Part shown: positions 33,222 through 43,501 of the stretch, one piece after another
How the letters are laid out: the number at the start of each line of letters is the position of its first letter
How positions within the stretch are numbered: position 1 is the stretch's first letter
DNA from: an uncultured Clostridia bacterium
Lineage (GTDB): Bacteria; Bacillota; Clostridia; TANB77; CAG-508
NCBI GenBank assembly: GCA_947632145.1
Contig: CANRNW010000007.1
Coordinates: forward strand, 1-49,372
Length of the DNA: 49,372 bases
Direction: 5' to 3'
Made by a program: the position numbers and the translations under genes
The notes under the pieces: generated by a model
Told to the model about the DNA's origin: nothing
Seen by the model: the letters and a program-made list of their open reading frames with translations, nothing else
The model's database searches: none

Positions 33222-33932
33222 TTATTTACAAAATCTATGATTTCCAATTGTGACAGTCATTGGTCTAGACCAAATCCATTTACTAGTTGCAGTATTGGGA
33301 TTAAAATAATATATTGCTCCATATGAAGGATCCCATCCATTTATAGCATCTTGTGCAGCTTTTTTTGCAGTTGCGTTTGGTGTCATATTTATTTGCCCAT
33401 CTCTTACTGCATCAAAAGCACCAGATTGATATACTACTCCTGCAATTGTGTTTGGAAAAGATGAGCTTTTTACTCTATTTAAAACTACAGCAGCAACTGC
33501 AACTTGCCCCGAATATGGTTCTCCCCTCGCCTCTGAATAAACAACTCTTGCTAGTAAATTCACATCTGATGAATTATTTGTTGTTGATGAACTATTTTGC
33601 GAAGTATATATTCCCATTGCATTTAAAGTTTTAGTACCTGCAATTCCATCTACTGTTAAACCATTCTTCCTTTGAAACCATTTAACAGCAGATACAGTTT
33701 GACTTCCATATATACCATCTATATTTCCATTATAGTATCCCCATCTTTTTAACTTGGTTTGTATTTGAGTTACTTCATTTCCCCTAGAACCATATTTTGA
33801 TAATCCATAACTTTCATCTCTTAAAAAGATATTGTATGATAAGTATAATATGATTAAAATTATCAACAATATAGCCATTATTTTCTTTTGTTTTTTCATT
33901 AACTTTATCTTATTTAGCATAAACAAAACCAC
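33222..33932 (-). CDS. sleB: Spore cortex-lytic enzyme SleB-like (PG-binding and hydrolase_2)
   Basis: GSRGNEVTQIQTKLKRWGYYNGNIDGIYGSQTVSAVKWFQRKNGL; LLARVVYSEARGEPYSGQVAVAAVVLNRV. Confidence 0.88.
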   Translation of the reverse strand: MVLFMLNKIKLMKKQKKIMAILLIILIILYLSYNIFLRDESYGLSKYGSRGNEVTQIQTKLKRWGYYNGNIDGIYGSQTVSAVKWFQRKNGLTVDGIAGTKTLNAMGIYTSQNSSSTTNNSSDVNLLARVVYSEARGEPYSGQVAVAAVVLNRVKSSSFPNTIAGVVYQSGAFDAVRDGQINMTPNATAKKAAQDAINGWDPSYGAIYYFNPNTATSKWIWSRPMTVTIGNHRFCK

Positions 33933-33993
33933 CTTTAGTAAATATATGATTTTCCTTTATTTTTTCCAAAAGTGGTTATTTTATACATTATCG

Positions 33994-34824
33994 CTATTTT
34001 TTAAATTCATTTAAAGATTTAAAAACATACCCTGATTTTTTTATTTCTTTTATGCAATAATCTAAAACATTTGCGTTATCTTTAGAATTTCCATGTAATA
34101 ATATTACCGCACCATTATGCACATTTCCTAATATTTTTTCTTTTGCATATTCAACTCTATCTTGCTTTTTCTCATCCCAGTCATCATAAGCAAAACTCCA
34201 CATAACAGTAGTATAACCTAATGATTGTATTCTATCTAACGTTCTCTCACTATACTCTCCCATTGGTGGTCTTAAATATTTCATCTCATAACCAAATTTA
34301 TTATATACTGCTGTATGCAAATCTTGTATCTCTGTTTTGATTTTATCATCTGTTAAATCTGGCATACTATAATGATTTACTGTATGATTTCCTATTATAT
34401 GTCCCTCATCAATCATTCTCTTCACTAAATCTGGTTGAGAATTCACATAGTGAGCAGTTATAAAAAATGTGGCTTTTACATCATTTTCTTTTAATGTATC
34501 TAAAATTTGAGAAGTATAACCTGCTTCATACCCTTCATCAAATGTTAAATACACATTCTTTTCTTCACTGTTTCCTATCGCTATTCCATTATATTGATCT
34601 ATAAGTTTTTTATTATTTGCTCCTAAATCTGGTTGAGAATGATTATCATTCCTTTTTATTCCCCACCCAATTTTTTTATTACTTAAGTTTGTGTCGTCAG
34701 TTGCTACTGTTGCACTTGTTTGCAATGTTTCTATATTTTTTGAGTTTAATATGCTAACAGTAAATATTATTGTAATTACTCCTAGCGTAATTGCAATGAT
34801 TGATCTCATATTTTTTTTACTCAT
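33994..34824 (-). CDS. pdaA: Polysaccharide deacetylase, PdaA-like
   Basis: VYLTFDEGYEAGYTSQILDTLKENDVKATFFITAHYV; IGNHTVNHYSMPDL; start MSKKNMRS after AAGGAGGAATCTT. Confidence 0.82.
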   Translation of the reverse strand: MSKKNMRSIIAITLGVITIIFTVSILNSKNIETLQTSATVATDDTNLSNKKIGWGIKRNDNHSQPDLGANNKKLIDQYNGIAIGNSEEKNVYLTFDEGYEAGYTSQILDTLKENDVKATFFITAHYVNSQPDLVKRMIDEGHIIGNHTVNHYSMPDLTDDKIKTEIQDLHTAVYNKFGYEMKYLRPPMGEYSERTLDRIQSLGYTTVMWSFAYDDWDEKKQDRVEYAKEKILGNVHNGAVILLHGNSKDNANVLDYCIKEIKKSGYVFKSLNEFKK

Positions 34825-35040
34825 AAGATTCCTCCTTATTTTTTGTGAATAAACCTTTAAAGTATGATGTCGTCGAGGATACCGTCCATACAAATCTTTA
34901 AATATTTTTTATAATTATATTAGTATTCCCTTACTTTTATTACATGTTATATTTCCAAATATTTGCAATTAAAAATTTTTTATATTATAATATTATTATG
35001 ATGAGTTTTCATCAAAATAAATAAAAAGGGGAAAATAGAA

Positions 35041-35892
35041 ATGGCAAGAAGAAAAAACAACAACTTGGGGCTTAAGTCTATGGAGGAATTTAAGTGTAAA
35101 ACTAGCGCTTTAACTTTTGTTTTTACAATTTTAATCGCTGTTTTAATGACACTTTTTTTCTTTGCTCGGAAAAGTACCTCTCAAGAGGTAGCAAAAGCAG
35201 AAGGCATCAGTGACATTTGGGTAGAACAATCTGATACCGAACAGCAATCAACTTCAGAAAGCACTGATGCGCACGAAGTAAGTAACATTGTAGTAGTAGA
35301 ACAGCAATTTGAAAAGGCTGAATCCATTGAAAATGCTGAGTCCGTTGAAAATGCAGAAAGCACAGAGGAAACTCAAGATACTGATTCTGCTTCGGAGTCA
35401 ACGACCTCAGAAGAACAGGCATATGGAGATTTCATTATTCCTGTAACTGAAGAAGATATTGGCCTTATAGTCAGAGCTGTTCAGCATGAGGTTGGATCGT
35501 CCCGTTCCTTTTATCCTGATGCAGACTTGGACACCATACAACAGTGTATGGCTCGAGTGATAATCAATCAGGTTCTTGAAGGACGTTGGGGAAATTCCGT
35601 TTCCGAAATTCTCTTCTACCCGGGGCATTTTATGAACATTGAAAGGTTGCAGAAGTTTGATCCATATGAGGAAACAACCAGAAAAAATGTTTTAACTGTT
35701 TTACGTGGAGAAGATTATCTCTCATCTACAATCACAATTGAGATGAGTTTTTCCTCAAAGTGTACTTTTGAAGACAGCATAGAAATCATGGAATCTCAGG
35801 TTGGTCCTGTAATTCCGTACTTTTGGACAGTTACAGCAGAAAACAGATTATTGATTTTTGCCGAATCAGACAAGGCAAGATTAGCTGGATAA
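35041..35892 (+). CDS. Secreted cell-wall hydrolase-like protein, compositionally atypical
   Basis: VTEEDIGLIVRAVQHEVG...ARVIINQVLEGRWGNSVSEILFYPGHF; SD AAAGGGG; higher GC than neighbours; carries one in-frame CGG (35167-35169) read through. Confidence 0.7.
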   Translation: MARRKNNNLGLKSMEEFKCKTSALTFVFTILIAVLMTLFFFARKSTSQEVAKAEGISDIWVEQSDTEQQSTSESTDAHEVSNIVVVEQQFEKAESIENAESVENAESTEETQDTDSASESTTSEEQAYGDFIIPVTEEDIGLIVRAVQHEVGSSRSFYPDADLDTIQQCMARVIINQVLEGRWGNSVSEILFYPGHFMNIERLQKFDPYEETTRKNVLTVLRGEDYLSSTITIEMSFSSKCTFEDSIEIMESQVGPVIPYFWTVTAENRLLIFAESDKARLAG

Positions 35893-35948
35893 TTGCTGAA
35901 ACTAAAAAAAGATTAAAAACTGCTGAATCCGAGTAACCCCATATTTAA

Positions 35949-35974
35949 CCCCTACAGATTATTTTCTGTAGGGG
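35949..35974. terminator. Palindrome/terminator between convergent genes
   Basis: CCCCTACAGATTATTTTCTGTAGGGGCTTTTCTTTTT. Confidence 0.75.
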
Positions 35975-35994
35975 CTTTTCTTTTTATTATATTA

Positions 35995-37122
35995 TTACAC
36001 AAATTCTTCCCAAACCTCGTTTGCAAAGTCTAAACCTTTTTGGGTTAATTTTATATTATCTAAGTCTACTTCTATTAAATCTTGTTTAGTTAACTTTTCT
36101 ATCTCTTTTCTATATTCATATAACGGATTTTTTTGAAACTTCTCCTTATATTCTCTAATTTTTACTCCTTTTAAAGTTCTTAATTTTAACATCATATATT
36201 CTTTAGCTTTAGCTTCTATTGTTTGTATTTCATTGATTTTTCGTATTTTATTGTATTCATCATTTTCTATATATTGTATATATTTTTCCAAATCTTCTGT
36301 ATTAGAATATCTAATGTTATTTATGTATGAATGTGATGCTACTCCAAATCCATAGTATTCTTGCTGTTTCCAACAATTACTATTGTGAATTGACTCATAA
36401 CCTTTTTTAGCAAAATTAGATATTTCATAATGTGTATATTTGTTTCTTTCTAAGATTTCTTTTGTTTTCCAGTACATTTGTCTTTCTATGTCTTCAGAAG
36501 GTAATTCTAACTCTTTTTTATTTATTAACTCTTCTAATTTTGTGCCTTCTTCTAATATAAGTGAATACAACGATATATGTGTTGGTTTTAGGGCTATCAC
36601 ATCATTTAAACTTTTTTCTAAGTCTTCTATTGTTTGATTAGGTAATCCAAGCATTAAATCTATATTTATATTTGTAAATCCTGCTTGTTTTATTAAATTA
36701 TATGCTTCTTTAAATTGTTTAAAATCATGTATTCTTCCTATATCTTTTAATAATTTATCATTAGTAGTTTGTAAACCTATGCTTATTCTATTTACTTTGA
36801 CTTTTTTATAATCTTCTATTTTTTCCTTATTTATTGTTCCGGGATTTACTTCTATTGTTATTTCTCTATTTTCATCGAATCCAACTATACTATAAATTTC
36901 TTCTAATATTTCTTTTATAAATTTGCTATCTATTGCAGTTGGAGTACCTCCACCAATGTATATTGTATCTATTTTATTTTTAGTTTTTAATGTATAGTTA
37001 ATTTCCTTTTTTAAACAATTTATATATTTTTCTATTAACTCCTCTTTATTTGCAAATGATACAAAATCACAATAATAACATTTTTGTCTACAAAATGGTA
37101 TATGTATATATATTCCTCTCAT
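35995..37122 (-). CDS. hemW: Radical SAM family heme chaperone HemW
   Basis: GIYIHIPFCRQKCYYCDFVSF; IYIGGGTPTAI; NIDLMLGLPNQT. Confidence 0.95.
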   Translation of the reverse strand: MRGIYIHIPFCRQKCYYCDFVSFANKEELIEKYINCLKKEINYTLKTKNKIDTIYIGGGTPTAIDSKFIKEILEEIYSIVGFDENREITIEVNPGTINKEKIEDYKKVKVNRISIGLQTTNDKLLKDIGRIHDFKQFKEAYNLIKQAGFTNINIDLMLGLPNQTIEDLEKSLNDVIALKPTHISLYSLILEEGTKLEELINKKELELPSEDIERQMYWKTKEILERNKYTHYEISNFAKKGYESIHNSNCWKQQEYYGFGVASHSYINNIRYSNTEDLEKYIQYIENDEYNKIRKINEIQTIEAKAKEYMMLKLRTLKGVKIREYKEKFQKNPLYEYRKEIEKLTKQDLIEVDLDNIKLTQKGLDFANEVWEEFV

Positions 37123-37760
37123 TTTCTTAATTCCTCTGCTATTTCATGTATTTTCTTTAATCTATGATTTACTCCAGATTTACCTATTGGTGTTGTTAAA
37201 GATAATCCTAGTTCTTCAAGCGTCATATCTGGATTTTTTTCTCTAGCTTGTGCAATTTCTTTTAACCCAATTGGTAAATCATCAAAGCATTTGCATTTTC
37301 TAATTAACTCAATATCTTCTATTTGCATTACTGCTGCATTAACAGTTTTGTTTAAATTTGCTGTTTCGCAGTTTACGAGTCTATTTATATTGTTTTTTGT
37401 TTCTTTTATAACTCGTATTTCTTCGAACTTTAACATTGCTGTATTTGCACCAATAAAAGCTAAAAATTTAGATATTTCTTCTCCATCTTTTATGTATATC
37501 ATGTAGTTTTTATTTTTAGTTATAATTTTTGAATTTATGTAGTATTTACTTAATATATTTCTTATCTCTTCTGCCTTCTCTAACGTTTTTAGCAATATTT
37601 CTAGGTGATAATCTTTATTTGGATCATTTATAAATCCTGTTTTTATAAAAGCCTCTCTTACGCAAATTCTATCAATTTGCTCAGTTTGCTTCATACTACT
37701 TTTAGAATCCCATACTTTTTGATTTAATAATTCTTCTCTTAAATCTGTTGAAAAAGACAT
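37119..37760 (-). CDS. whiA: DNA-binding protein WhiA
   Basis: RLVNCETANLNKTVNAAVMQIEDIELI...LPIGLKEIAQAREKNPDMTLEELGLSLTTPIGKSGVNHRLKKI. Confidence 0.95.
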   Translation of the reverse strand: MSFSTDLREELLNQKVWDSKSSMKQTEQIDRICVREAFIKTGFINDPNKDYHLEILLKTLEKAEEIRNILSKYYINSKIITKNKNYMIYIKDGEEISKFLAFIGANTAMLKFEEIRVIKETKNNINRLVNCETANLNKTVNAAVMQIEDIELIRKCKCFDDLPIGLKEIAQAREKNPDMTLEELGLSLTTPIGKSGVNHRLKKIHEIAEELRK

Positions 37761-37827
37761 CATTCTCCTCCTTTCACCTTTTTTAGTCGCTAGTAACACC
37801 TACTAATACACCCAAAATTATTCACTT

Positions 37828-38667
37828 TTAACTTTTCACTATTATTACCCTATCGTTTCCTGCTAAATCTTTTTTACAATAAACATCTTTATATTCTGTT
37901 TTAAAAATATTAGTAACTGATTCTTTTTGATTATAGCCAATCTCCATAGCAATAACACCATTTTCCTTTAAATATTTTTTTGAATTTATTAACAGATTTC
38001 TATAAAAATCTAGTCCATCTATTCCACCATCTAACGCTATTTTAGGCTCATTTTGTACTTTTATATCTAATGTAGATATAGTTTTAGTTTCTATGTATGG
38101 TGGATTTGAAACTATTATATCAAACCTTTTATTTTTATCTATATTTTCAAACATATTTGATTTTATAAAATTTATTTTTTTATCTACATCATTTTTTATA
38201 GCATTTTTTTTAGCAACATCTAATGCTTTCTCACTTATATCAACTGCAAAGACTTTAGAATTATTAGTATTTTTTGCAATAGATATTGCAATTGCTCCAC
38301 TTCCTGTACACATATCTAATATATCTAAATTTTCTTTATTGCCAATTATATTTAGTACCTCTTCTACTAATATTTCGGTATCAGCTCTTGGTATTAAAAC
38401 ATTTTCATCTACAAAAAATTTCATCCCCATAAATTCTTGTACATTAGTAACATATTGCAATGGAACACCATTACACATTTTTTCTATTTTTTTGATAAAT
38501 TCATTATAAGTTTTTTCTTCTAAATTATCATTTTCATTTATTAAAATATATTCTTTGCTTTTTCCTATTGCATTTGCTAATACAATTTTTGATATTTGTA
38601 TTGGATTTTCTATATTTGATTGTTTTAATAAATTTATTGCATCATTTAAAGCTTGTTTAATTGTCAT
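37828..38667 (-). CDS. prmC: Peptide chain release factor N5-glutamine methyltransferase
   Basis: LIPRADTEILVEEVL; DMCTGSGAIAISIA; IVSNPPYIE. Confidence 0.95.
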   Translation of the reverse strand: MTIKQALNDAINLLKQSNIENPIQISKIVLANAIGKSKEYILINENDNLEEKTYNEFIKKIEKMCNGVPLQYVTNVQEFMGMKFFVDENVLIPRADTEILVEEVLNIIGNKENLDILDMCTGSGAIAISIAKNTNNSKVFAVDISEKALDVAKKNAIKNDVDKKINFIKSNMFENIDKNKRFDIIVSNPPYIETKTISTLDIKVQNEPKIALDGGIDGLDFYRNLLINSKKYLKENGVIAMEIGYNQKESVTNIFKTEYKDVYCKKDLAGNDRVIIVKS

Positions 38668-38769
38668 TGATTTCTCTCCTATTCGGACAACTAATAGTTG
38701 CCACTATATTTACGAAACAACATTAGTTTCCTACATATTATTTGCAATCTAATTTTATCATAAATATTA

Positions 38770-38792
38770 AAAGGGCGCAATCATGCGCCCTT
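38770..38792. repeat. Palindromic intergenic element
   Basis: AAGGGCGCAATCATGCGCCCTTC. Confidence 0.65.
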
Positions 38793-38820
38793 CAATCTAA
38801 AATATATTTTTAGTGCAATT

Positions 38821-39591
38821 CTATTGTTTTAAATATATATTTGGATCTATATTTTCATCATTTTCTAGCATTTCAAAATGCAAATGATATTCATCCAATA
38901 TCTCGAATGTTGCTGTATTTCCTACAGTTCCTAATGTTTGTCCTGCCTCTACACTTTGTCCTACTGAAACATATTCTGCAGTTAAAAGATTAGAATAAAC
39001 TGTCTTAAATCCTTTTGTATGTTCTATTACAACAGTTAATCCATATCTTGGATCATTTTTTATTGCTATTACTTTTCCTTTTGCTGATGCTTTTACAACT
39101 GCTGTTTTGTCCGCCTTTATATCTATTCCTAAATGTGTAACCCATTCATCTAAAGTTTGAGAAAATAATAAACTTTCTTTTGCAAATTCTCTTACAATAA
39201 CTCCATCTACTGGCATTGTAAATTCTGGCATTGGTTCTTCTACAACAACAGGTGTTTCAGGAGCCTTTGGTGGTTCTGGTGTAGGACTTTCTGTACTTAT
39301 TGTTGGTTCAATAGTTTCTACAATTTGTTCATTTTTGCTTTCTTCAACAGATTTTCCTATTTGTGAAGCCGCTTCCTCTAATAAGCTTTCTGAATTCTGA
39401 TTAGCAATCATATTTGTTAAGTCATTTGCTTTTAATAAATCACTTTGTAAATTTTCTTTCACTTTATTGCTATATGATGTGTATGCTACTATAAACGCAA
39501 TAATTGCAATTACTAAAGTTATTAAAGATGCAATCATTAGTTTTTTAAAATTATTTGCTCTTCTGTAATTCTTTCTTGACATAAAAATCAT
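38821..39591 (-). CDS. M23 peptidase-domain protein, SpoIIQ-like
   Basis: N-terminal TM; THLGIDIKADKTAVVKASAKGKVIAI...YHLHFEM; adjacent to spoIID. Confidence 0.85.
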   Translation of the reverse strand: MIFMSRKNYRRANNFKKLMIASLITLVIAIIAFIVAYTSYSNKVKENLQSDLLKANDLTNMIANQNSESLLEEAASQIGKSVEESKNEQIVETIEPTISTESPTPEPPKAPETPVVVEEPMPEFTMPVDGVIVREFAKESLLFSQTLDEWVTHLGIDIKADKTAVVKASAKGKVIAIKNDPRYGLTVVIEHTKGFKTVYSNLLTAEYVSVGQSVEAGQTLGTVGNTATFEILDEYHLHFEMLENDENIDPNIYLKQ

Positions 39592-39669
39592 TCCTTTCAG
39601 TCTTTTTTTCTTTAGTTAAATTGTTTCCTTTTTTTGAAAAAAATATACATTTTTTAAATCAATATTTAT

Positions 39670-40689
39670 TTATAAGTTTTGGATTTCAACACCTACGTAA
39701 AAGTGTTTTATTATATCTTCGAAAGAACTTCCTTGCTTTGCAAGTACATCTGCTCCTGTTTGACTCATTCCTACTCCGTGTCCATAGCCAATTACCGTAA
39801 ATTTAATTTTATCTTCTATTTTTTCAACAGAAAATTTTGCAGACCTAAGTCCAAAAATGGTTCTTGCTTCTACTCCAGACAAATTCACATTACCAAATTT
39901 AATTGTTTTTACTCTTTGGCTTTCAGTATATTCTAATATTTGAATTGCATCTTCTTTTGAAAAGTCTATTTCAAATTCACTATGTACTGCCTTTATTTTT
40001 TCTATTACTTCACTTTGACTTAACTCCACCTCAGAATTATATTGACTATATGCATCTTCTCCAGATGTTTCCACAACCTGTAAGTATGGATATCCGCTTC
40101 CTCCCCACACATTTAATGGTATTTCTGTGGTTCCTCCACTATTTGAATGAAAAAATGCATTTATTGGTTCATTCTCATAAGTGATAATCTTTCCTTTTGT
40201 ACTATCAACAGCATTTACAATTTTTCCCCAGTACTCTTCTCTTACTCCTTCATCCCATTTATTTAATCTATCTTCTTTTGTTATCCATGCTTGGCAACAA
40301 TCTGAACTATCGCATATATCTGCATCTTGATGCTTTCCACCACTATTCTTTATTTTGTAAATAGTATATGTTCTTGCAACTATTGCTTGTGCCTTTAATG
40401 CTTCAATTTCAAAATTTGCTGGCATCTCTGCTGAAACAACGCCATATAAATATTGATCTATTGGCAATTCTTCTATTTGACTTGTTTTTTCGTGCAATAA
40501 TTTTATTGTTCCATATTCATTATAATTATATTCTTCAATATTAGGCATTTCTTGAATTTCAGGAGGTAATTCTAAATTATTTGCATTTGCCATATTAGTA
40601 TTTTCAAAATCAAATTGCATTGTAAATAATATTGGAATTAAAAATGCTGATAGGACTATTATAAAAATATATAAAATTACTTTTTTCAT
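39670..40689 (-). CDS. spoIID: Stage II sporulation protein D
   Basis: PIDQYLYGVVSAEMPANFEIEALKAQAIVARTYTIYKI; GYGHGVGMSQTGADVLAKQG. Confidence 0.95.
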   Translation of the reverse strand: MKKVILYIFIIVLSAFLIPILFTMQFDFENTNMANANNLELPPEIQEMPNIEEYNYNEYGTIKLLHEKTSQIEELPIDQYLYGVVSAEMPANFEIEALKAQAIVARTYTIYKIKNSGGKHQDADICDSSDCCQAWITKEDRLNKWDEGVREEYWGKIVNAVDSTKGKIITYENEPINAFFHSNSGGTTEIPLNVWGGSGYPYLQVVETSGEDAYSQYNSEVELSQSEVIEKIKAVHSEFEIDFSKEDAIQILEYTESQRVKTIKFGNVNLSGVEARTIFGLRSAKFSVEKIEDKIKFTVIGYGHGVGMSQTGADVLAKQGSSFEDIIKHFYVGVEIQNL

Positions 40690-40738
40690 TATTTTCTCCT
40701 TTATAGGATGTCTTTATGTGTAATATACTGATTATTTT

Positions 40739-41458
40739 TTAAACTGCTAGTTTAGTTTTCATGTAATCTAATACTCTTTTCTCAATTCTAGATACCTGTA
40801 CTTGACTAATACCAATCATCTTAGATACTTCTGTTTGTGTCTTTCCTCTATAATATCTTAGCAATATTATTTGTTTTTCTCTTGTTTCCAAAGTGTCAAT
40901 TACATCTTTTAAGGCTAATTTATTTACTAAATCAGACATTTCATCCTTCTTATTTTCTATTTGCTCTATTTTAGAGACATTACTTTTTTCTCCATCATTA
41001 TATGAATCCTCATTTATAGATTCTATTGGTCTAGTTGCTTCTAAGGCTAAGTTTATATCTTCTATAGATACATTTAAAATTTTTGCCATTTTGCTTATTG
41101 TTAATTCTTCTTTTCCCTTATATTGATTTTGTAAATCTTTTATTTTTATTGATAATTCTTTTATACTTCTACTTATTTTTATTATTCCATCATCTCTTAT
41201 AAATCTTTTTATTTCTCCTAATATATATGGTACTGCGTATGTAGATACTTTTGTTTCAAAAGATACATCATAACGATTTATTGCTTTTACAAATCCCAAA
41301 GCTCCTATCTGATATAGGTCTTCTGTTTCATAACCTCTACCCATAAATCTTTTTACAATACTCCAAATCAATCCTGAATTTTTTTCTATTATATTGTTCA
41401 TTGCTTCCATATCTTTATTTTGGGCTTTTATTATTTCGTCTACACTTGTCTCATACAT
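40739..41458 (-). CDS. sigF: RNA polymerase sporulation sigma factor SigF
   Basis: Sigma-70 family with NSGLIWSIVKRF...DLYQIGALGFVKAINRYD; operon with spoIIAB and spoIIAA. Confidence 0.93.
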   Translation of the reverse strand: MYETSVDEIIKAQNKDMEAMNNIIEKNSGLIWSIVKRFMGRGYETEDLYQIGALGFVKAINRYDVSFETKVSTYAVPYILGEIKRFIRDDGIIKISRSIKELSIKIKDLQNQYKGKEELTISKMAKILNVSIEDINLALEATRPIESINEDSYNDGEKSNVSKIEQIENKKDEMSDLVNKLALKDVIDTLETREKQIILLRYYRGKTQTEVSKMIGISQVQVSRIEKRVLDYMKTKLAV

Positions 41459-41488
41459 ATATATACTCCTTATAAATTGTTAAGTAAA

Positions 41489-41513
41489 AGGGCGCATTTT
41501 ATGAGCCCCTACA
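41489..41513. repeat. Palindromic intergenic element
   Basis: AGGGCGCATTTTATGAGCCCCTACA. Confidence 0.55.
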
Positions 41514-41543
41514 ACACGCATTATTTTTTATATGTAATAATTT

Positions 41544-42005
41544 TTAATTTGTTGTTTCTGAGCATAATTCATCTTTGCTTTTTATTAACTTTTTCATTGT
41601 AACTTTTGTTCCTAAGCCCACAATAGATTCTACTTTCATTTCATCCATAAAACTTTCCATTATAGTAAATCCCATTCCAGACCTCTCCAAGTTTGGCTTT
41701 GTTGTAAATAATGGAGTTTTTGCTGCTTCAATATCTTTTATTCCTTTTCCATTATCAGATATCTCTATATGTATACTTCCTGCAAAAATCTTGCATTTAA
41801 TCTTTATTATTCCTTGTTTATCTTCATAACCATGTATAATGCAATTAGTTACAGCTTCTGACACAGCAGTTTTAATATCTGATAATTCCTCTATTGTTGG
41901 ATCTAACTGAGAAACAAAAGCTGCCACTGTAACTCTTGCAAAAGCCTCATTATTAGATTTGCTCAAAAATTCTAAAGTCATTTCATTTTCAGTTATATCT
42001 TTCAT
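41544..42005 (-). CDS. spoIIAB: Anti-sigma F factor
   Basis: [40 protein letters not shown]. Confidence 0.95.
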   Translation of the reverse strand: MKDITENEMTLEFLSKSNNEAFARVTVAAFVSQLDPTIEELSDIKTAVSEAVTNCIIHGYEDKQGIIKIKCKIFAGSIHIEISDNGKGIKDIEAAKTPLFTTKPNLERSGMGFTIMESFMDEMKVESIVGLGTKVTMKKLIKSKDELCSETTN

Positions 42006-42065
42006 ATATCCTCCTTTATTGTGTTAATTTTTAATTATTCTAAGGCAAATTATAATATATTAAAT

Positions 42066-42380
42066 TTATGCACAATCTTCTATTGGAATAATTTTTAATA
42101 TTCCAGACATTTCAAATATCTTTCTTACATTAGGTTTTACGTTAATCATAGCAACCTTTCCACCTAACATTGATATTACTTTATATCTTCCTATTACCAT
42201 TCCTATTCCTGCACTATCCATAAAAGTGACACCACTAAAATCAAATATAGTTTTTCTAGGAATATGTCTTTGAATCTCATAGTCTGCTCTCCTCCTTATT
42301 TTTTCTGTAGTATGATGATCTATCTCTTCTGTTAATTCTAGAACAAGGAGCTTGTCCAAAGTATCGTATTTAACCTTCAT
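42066..42380 (-). CDS. spoIIAA: Anti-sigma F factor antagonist
   Basis: STAS domain FDFSGVTFMDSAGIGMVIGRYK. Confidence 0.95.
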   Translation of the reverse strand: MKVKYDTLDKLLVLELTEEIDHHTTEKIRRRADYEIQRHIPRKTIFDFSGVTFMDSAGIGMVIGRYKVISMLGGKVAMINVKPNVRKIFEMSGILKIIPIEDCA

Positions 42381-42550
42381 AAGTAATTCCTCCTTTTTAT
42401 TTATTCTATATATTCTTATTCTGTTTTTTCCAAAAATTTCCTTTGGAGAAAAAACAGAACTTTTGCCGATTTTTAAGAACTTTTCGACATTTTTTTCATT
42501 AGCATTTTTTATTCTTTTACATAATATGTATTATATTTCATTTTAGGAGT

Positions 42551-43446
42551 GTGATAAATTTGAAAAAAACAATATTTAAAGGTTGTGGAACAGCCATTAT
42601 AACTCCATTTGATGACAATGGTATAAACTTTGCCGAATTTAAAAAACTAATTGAGTTTCAAATAGAAAATAAAGTTGATGCAATTATAGTTTGTGGCACT
42701 AGTGGAGAATCATCTACAATGACATTAGATGAAAAAAAGCAAGCAATAAAATTTTGTGTTGATACAGTAAACAAAAGAATACCTGTTATTGCAGGGACTG
42801 GAGGGAATTGTACAGAAGATGTTATACTTTTAAGCAAGTTTGCCGAAAGTGTTAATGTTGATGCACTTTTAATTGTTACTCCTTATTACAATAAAACAAC
42901 TCAAAGTCGGTTTAATTACACATTACAAAAACATATCAGATAATGTAAATTTACCTATTATTTTATACAATGTACCTAGCAGAACTGGTTTAAATATTCT
43001 ACCTCAAACCTGTTTTGAACTTACCAAAATAAGGAACGTTGTTGCAATCAAAGAAGCATCACGGAAATATATCTCAGGTTGCACAAATTTCTAATTTGTG
43101 TGGAGATGAAATTTCAATATATTCTGGAAATGATGATCAAATACTCCCTGTTCTTTCTCTTGGAGGATCAGGTGTTATTTCTGTTCTATCTAATATATTA
43201 CCCGAATATACTAGTAATATGGTTCATAGTTACTTTAAAGGTGACATCCAAACTGCAACTAAACTTCAAATAGATGCTATACCTTTAATAAATGCTTTGT
43301 TCAGTGAAGTAAATCCAATTCCTGTAAAAGCAGCTCTAAACGAAATGAACTTTAATGTAGGAATTCCTCGTTTACCTTTAGTTGAAATGACCGCAGTTGG
43401 AAAAGAAAAATTATTTAGAGAAATGAGAAAATTTAATATAATTTAG
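42551..43446 (+). CDS. dapA: 4-hydroxy-tetrahydrodipicolinate synthase, split by two +1 frame breaks at CGG (42908-42910 and 43062-43064)
   Basis: [45 protein letters not shown]...[12 protein letters not shown]...[16 protein letters not shown]...[14 protein letters not shown]; three frames join to about 297 aa by skipping C42908 and C43062. Confidence 0.93.
42908..42910 (+). other. Candidate +1 frameshift CGG site 1, dapA
   Basis: ACA ACT CAA AGT [C] GGT TTA ATT ACA. Confidence 0.85.
43062..43064 (+). other. Candidate +1 frameshift CGG site 2, dapA
   Basis: AAA GAA GCA TCA [C] GGA AAT ATA TCT. Confidence 0.85.
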
Positions 43447-43501
43447 CATTTTTATTAAATTATGTGATATAATATTTTTAATAATATATTTTAGAAACGA
43501 G

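Noticed and set aside
33994-34893. In-frame CGG in MYGRYPRR... upstream of the pdaA-like gene, and the CGG-containing extension upstream of pyk
   Set aside because: Both lie upstream of the likely true starts (SD-preceded MSKK and MRKTK) and are probably untranslated. The CGG in the pyk extension is out of frame in any case.
42551-43446. Interpreting dapA, spoIVB, prepilin peptidase and yibE/F as ordinary decaying pseudogenes
   Set aside because: Each has only single-base breaks at CGG, otherwise intact family motifs, and no nonsense or other indels. Decay would not always insert C before GG.
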